Positions 60,913 through 64,000 of a DNA stretch of 64,000 bases are shown in pieces. This DNA is from Persebacter sp965221835 (lineage in GTDB: Bacteria; Pseudomonadota; Gammaproteobacteria; Tethybacterales; Persebacteraceae). Each line of letters begins with the position of its first letter. The stretch's first letter is position 1. Made by a program: the position numbers and the translations under genes. The notes beneath the pieces were generated by a model. The model worked only from the letters and a program-made list of their open reading frames with translations. It did no database searches and was not told where the DNA came from. The DNA lies in NCBI GenBank assembly GCA_965221835.1, contig OZ244916.1, forward strand, positions 62,001 to 126,000, written 5' to 3'.

Positions 60913-61628
60913 CGGAAAAAACTTTGCGCGAAGATCTTGCTTGCGCATTTCGCTGGGCGGCGCGTTTAAATTTGCACGAAGGAGTCGCGAATCATTTCAG
61001 CGTTGCGGCGGACGATTCTGGCACACAATTTTTAATGAATCCGGCGGGGCGGCATTTTTCGCAAATCCGCGCGTCTGATCTTTTGTTATTAAACGCGAAC
61101 GAAGAACCGCCCGCCGGAAAAAACGCGCCAGATCCTACGGCGTGGTGTTTGCATTCGTATTTGCATCGGCATGCGCCGCACGCGAAATGCATTTTGCATT
61201 CGCACGCCAAATATGCGACCGCGCTGGCGTCTCTGGCGGAATGGAAAATGTCGCCGTGCGACCAAAACGCTTGCCGCTTTTACAATCGCGTCGCCTACGA
61301 TGAAGAATTCGGCGGGATGCTTCTCGCCGAAGAAGAAGCGGCACGACAAACGCGCGCGTTGGGCGATAAACCGGTTTTGGTAATGCGCGGACACGGCGTA
61401 ATGGTGTGCGCGCCGTCTGTTGCCGAGGCGTTTGATTTGATTTATTATTTTGAACGCGCATGTCGCAATCAATTTTTGGCAATGTCGACCGGCGCGCCGC
61501 TTTTCGCAATTTCCGCCGCCGTTGCCGAAAAAACCGCCCGTCAATGGGACGATTATCCAAATCCGGACGCGCACTTTAACGCGTTGCGCGACATTCTCAA
61601 TCGCGAAGAACCAGAATACCGCGATTAA
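60909..61628 (+). CDS. Class II aldolase/adducin family protein
   Basis: 239 residues. 'HEGVANHFSVAADDSGTQFLMNPAGRHFSQI' is the classic entry; 'CILHSHAKYATALASL' has the two zinc-binding His, and 'RGHGVMVCAPSVAEAFDLIYYFERAC' the third. 'PTAWCLHSYLHRHAPHAKC' supplies the region before them. Family members cleave sugar phosphates (fuculose, ribulose) or hydroxy-acids. The substrate is not clear; the neighbour prpE would fit a C3-yielding reaction. It overlaps the small ORF by ATGA and is convergent with the EamA gene. Confidence 0.88.
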   Translation: MTEKTLREDLACAFRWAARLNLHEGVANHFSVAADDSGTQFLMNPAGRHFSQIRASDLLLLNANEEPPAGKNAPDPTAWCLHSYLHRHAPHAKCILHSHAKYATALASLAEWKMSPCDQNACRFYNRVAYDEEFGGMLLAEEEAARQTRALGDKPVLVMRGHGVMVCAPSVAEAFDLIYYFERACRNQFLAMSTGAPLFAISAAVAEKTARQWDDYPNPDAHFNALRDILNREEPEYRD

Positions 61629-61680
61629 TCCCGCCAATTTTCTTCCGCCGCCTTCCGCCTTTTTCCGTGCCGATTCCGGT

Positions 61681-62514
61681 TTACGATAACGCGATTAATG
61701 CCGCCCCCGCCGCGATGATTGCCGCGCCGACAATGCGGGGGAGGGATTTTTGTTCGCCCAAAAATAGCATTCCGATGAGTGCGCCGAATACGATGGAAGT
61801 TTCGCGCAATGCCGCAACCGCACCGATTTGCGCGCGCGTATAGGCGTATAAAATCATTCCGTAGGCGGCGATTGCCAACACCGCACCGAGGGCGCCCGCC
61901 GCCCAGTTTCGCACCGACAATGCGCGCAAACGCCGCCGCCGTTCGCCGAACAACATCAGCGGCATAAACAGCAACGCATCCAACATCATCAGCCAGCAAA
62001 GATATTGCGCCGGATTGCCGGACAATCGCGCCCCCGCCGCATCTGTCAACGAATAAATTGCGATAGTCGCCGCCGTCGCCAACGCGAACAAAACCGCCCG
62101 CCCGTTTTCGCCGCCCGTTTTCGCCATCAACAAAACGCCGGCGGAAACGATTCCGATTCCGCCCGCCGCCGCAAGAGATGGCGTTTCGCCGAGTAATAAA
62201 AATCCGCCCGCTGCCGCTAACGGCGGCGCAGTTCCGCGCAATACCGGATATGCCAGCGAAATATCGCCCCGTTTGTAAGTCGCCGCCAACAGACAATGAT
62301 AGGCGAAATGTGCCGCCTGTCCCGCCGCCAACCATCCCCAAACTTCGCGAGGCGGTGCGCCAAACCACACCGCACCAATTCCGCCGATAACCGACACCGC
62401 CGCCAACTGCGCAAAGAGTCCGGCGAAATGATCCGTTTGCGATTTTAGAATTGCATTCCACACCGCATGCAACATTGCAGCGGCAATAACAAGTGCGACA
62501 ACAGAAGCGGACAT
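61681..62514 (-). CDS. EamA/DMT-family transporter, second copy
   Basis: 277 residues with about ten hydrophobic segments; starts 'VVALVIAAAMLHAVWNAILKSQTDHF', and ends with 'TSIVFGALIGMLFLGEQKSLPRIVGAAIIAAGAAL', the usual second-repeat signature. Two EamA domains, shorter than the protein at 53224. It exports or imports a small solute that is not known. It is the last gene before the right-end repeat array. Confidence 0.85.
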   Translation of the reverse strand: MSASVVALVIAAAMLHAVWNAILKSQTDHFAGLFAQLAAVSVIGGIGAVWFGAPPREVWGWLAAGQAAHFAYHCLLAATYKRGDISLAYPVLRGTAPPLAAAGGFLLLGETPSLAAAGGIGIVSAGVLLMAKTGGENGRAVLFALATAATIAIYSLTDAAGARLSGNPAQYLCWLMMLDALLFMPLMLFGERRRRLRALSVRNWAAGALGAVLAIAAYGMILYAYTRAQIGAVAALRETSIVFGALIGMLFLGEQKSLPRIVGAAIIAAGAALIALS

Positions 62515-62568
62515 TTACGAATTGTAAACCGCCGCTGTATTTTTTTTCATTTCAGCGGAGTTTTACCG

Positions 62569-64000
62569 AAAATAAAATTTACCATTCCGGCGAACGCCGG
62601 AATCTCTGCGGAGATTCCGATTTACATCGGAATGGAAAAGCGGCAGAATTCCGCGAAAAAACGCTGTCATTCCCGCGAAAGCGGGAATCTATTCGGGGCG
62701 ATTAATTTTGGAATTCTTGCGAATTTTTCGCGAAAGTTTGGAATTCCCGCGCATTTTTTTCGCAAAAAACGAGGTGAATGCGGGAATTTGTCGGTAAAAA
62801 TGGATTCCCGCGTTCGCGGGAATGACGGCGGGAATCCGCACATTTTACGCGAAAAATTAATTTTGGAATTCCCGCAAAACGACCGGAAAATAAAATTTAC
62901 CATTCCGGCGAACGCCGGAATCTCTGCGGAGATTCCGATTTTCATCGGAATGCGAACGCGGCGGAATTCCGCGAAAAAACGCCGTCATTCCCGCGAAAGC
63001 GGGAATCTATTCGGGGAGATTAATTTTGGAATTCTTGCGAATTTTTCGCGAAAGTTTGGAATTTCCGCGAATTTTTTTGCAAAAAACGAGGTGAATGCGG
63101 GATTTTGTCGGTAAAAATGGATTCCCGCGTTCGCGGGAATGACGGCGGGAATCCGCACATTTTACGCGAAAAATTAATTTTGGAATTCCCGCAAAACGAC
63201 CGGAAAATAAAATTTACCATTCCGGCGAACGCCGGAATCTCTGCGGAGATTCCGATTTACATCGGAATGGAAACGCGGCGGAATTCTGCGAAAAAACGCC
63301 GTCATTCCCGCGAAAGCGGGAATCTATTCGGGGCGATTAATTTTGGAGTTTCGCGAATTTTACGGGAAAATTAAGTTTGGGATTTTCGCGCGTTTTTTTG
63401 TAAAAAACGAGGTGAATGCGGGATTTTGTCGGTAAAAATGGATTCCCGCGTTCGCGGGAATGACGGCGGGAATCCGCACATTTTACGCGAAAAATTAATT
63501 TTGGAATTCCGGCAAAACGACCGGAAAATAAAATTTACCATTCCGGCGAACGCCGGAATCTCTGCGGAGATTCCGATTTACATCGGAATGGAAAAGCGGC
63601 GGAATTCCGCGAAAAAACCCCGTCATTCCCGCGAAAGCGGGAATCTATTCGGGGCGATTAATTTTGGAATTTCGCGAATTTTACGGGAAATTAAGTTTGG
63701 AATTCCCGCGCATTTTTTTTGCAAAAAACGAGGTGAATGCGGGAATTTGTCGGTAAAAATGGATTCCCGCGTTCGCGGGAATGACGGCGGGAATCCGCAC
63801 ATTTTACGCGAAAAATTAATTTTGGAATTCCCGCAAAACGACCGGAAAATAAAATTTACCATTCCGGCGAACGCCGGAATCTCTGCGGAGATTCCGATTT
63901 ACATCGGAATGGAAAAGCGGCGGAATTCCGCGAAAAAAACGCTGTCATTCCCGCGAAAGCGGGAATCTATTCGGGGAGATTAATTTTGGAATTTCCGCGA
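62569..64000 (+). repeat. ~320-bp tandem repeat array with four dRS3-like palindromes per unit (partial at window end)
   Basis: Units begin at 62581, 62899, 63216, 63537 and 63858 (steps 318, 317, 321, 321 bp); the last is cut by the window edge. Each unit contains four 20-bp palindromes of the form ATTCC-N10-GGAAT: gcgaacgc, atttacat, gcgaaagc and gcgttcgc cores, separated by 'ctattcggggcgattaattt', 'acgaggtgaatgcgggat' and 'aatccgcacattttacgcg'-like spacers. This is the layout of Neisseria dRS3/NIME repeat arrays. Open frames through the array (e.g. 62467-63114 and 63426-63983) are by-products. 62515-62568 holds nothing else. Confidence 0.95.

Noticed and set aside
62467..63983. Open frames of 60-215 residues in the right-end array, with recurring 'SFPRKRESI'-type peptides
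   Set aside because: They follow the repeat units and their palindromes exactly, occur on both strands, and have no start signals; this is the known by-product of dRS3-like repeats.
62569..64000. CRISPR array or rRNA-type repeat
   Set aside because: Units are ~320 bp and nearly identical throughout; there are no variable spacers.
1..64000. tRNA, rRNA, tmRNA or riboswitch genes
   Set aside because: Reading both strands I saw no convincing tRNA arms, rRNA segments or known riboswitch cores; a dedicated search could still find a tRNA.

Overview
The window most resembles a Gram-negative marine or host-associated proteobacterium, and a gamma-/betaproteobacterium in particular. The reasons are the ppiB-lpxH gene pair (LpxH is the usual beta/gamma enzyme for this lipid A step), a short GluRS, a TAT-exported protein, an outer-membrane-type C-terminus on the giant protein, and dRS3/NIME-like palindromic repeats of the kind known from Neisseria. 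Overall GC is moderate and rich in gcg/gcc/cgg triplets; several accessory genes are clearly more AT-rich. No rRNA, tRNA, CRISPR array, integrase or transposase was recognised.

Layout. 1-206: inverted copy of the repeat found at the far end. 207-9398: a YyaL-type thioredoxin-domain protein and a MOSC protein, then an accessory zone. That zone holds a compact three-gene island (P-loop kinase, PIN-GNAT-ASCH fusion, ASCH protein), a DNA methyltransferase-HNH fusion, an HDAC-family deacetylase and a small membrane-anchored protein. Its parts are bracketed by repeated copies of the MOSC gene 5' end and by matching gene-tail remnants, so it is a site of repeated insertion, duplication and deletion. 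9399-19104: nitrogen and methylated-amine/one-carbon metabolism (TAT MBL-fold protein, SoxB-like FAD oxidoreductase, Amt plus a small partner, two type III-like glutamine synthetases, two GcvT/DmdA-like proteins).

19105-19586 is a 21/63-bp minisatellite followed by a good promoter for a 4315-residue, cysteine-repeat, signal-peptide-bearing protein with a beta-barrel-like C-terminus (19587-32534). 32762-36240 is an mgsABC/glxBCD-like operon (N-methylglutamate synthase or glutamate synthase-like) with a fourth small gene and a strong terminator, followed by selD and a second copy of the minisatellite. With glnT/gmaS-like, SoxB-like and GcvT-like genes upstream, this suggests assimilation of methylated amines through gamma-glutamylmethylamide and N-methylglutamate; this is inference.

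38002-49252: housekeeping genes (gltX, two cyclophilins, lpxH), a Rieske oxygenase with an aldehyde dehydrogenase, and three more DNA methyltransferases, one fused to a PD-(D/E)XK-like domain and one to HNH. 49283-54141: glycan genes (GT2, PMT-like GT, galE) and an EamA transporter. 54191-58653: a tauABC-like sulfonate transporter whose binding-protein gene is split from its permease/ATPase genes by a decayed HNH remnant and a DUF429 gene. 58859-62514: propionyl-CoA synthetase, a 47-codon coupled small ORF, a class II aldolase and an EamA transporter. 62569-64000: a roughly 320-bp tandem repeat, at least 4.5 copies, each with four ATTCC-N10-GGAAT palindromes.

The strongest candidates for something undescribed are the kinase/PIN-GNAT-ASCH/ASCH island, the family of methyltransferase-nuclease fusions, and the giant cysteine-repeat surface protein.
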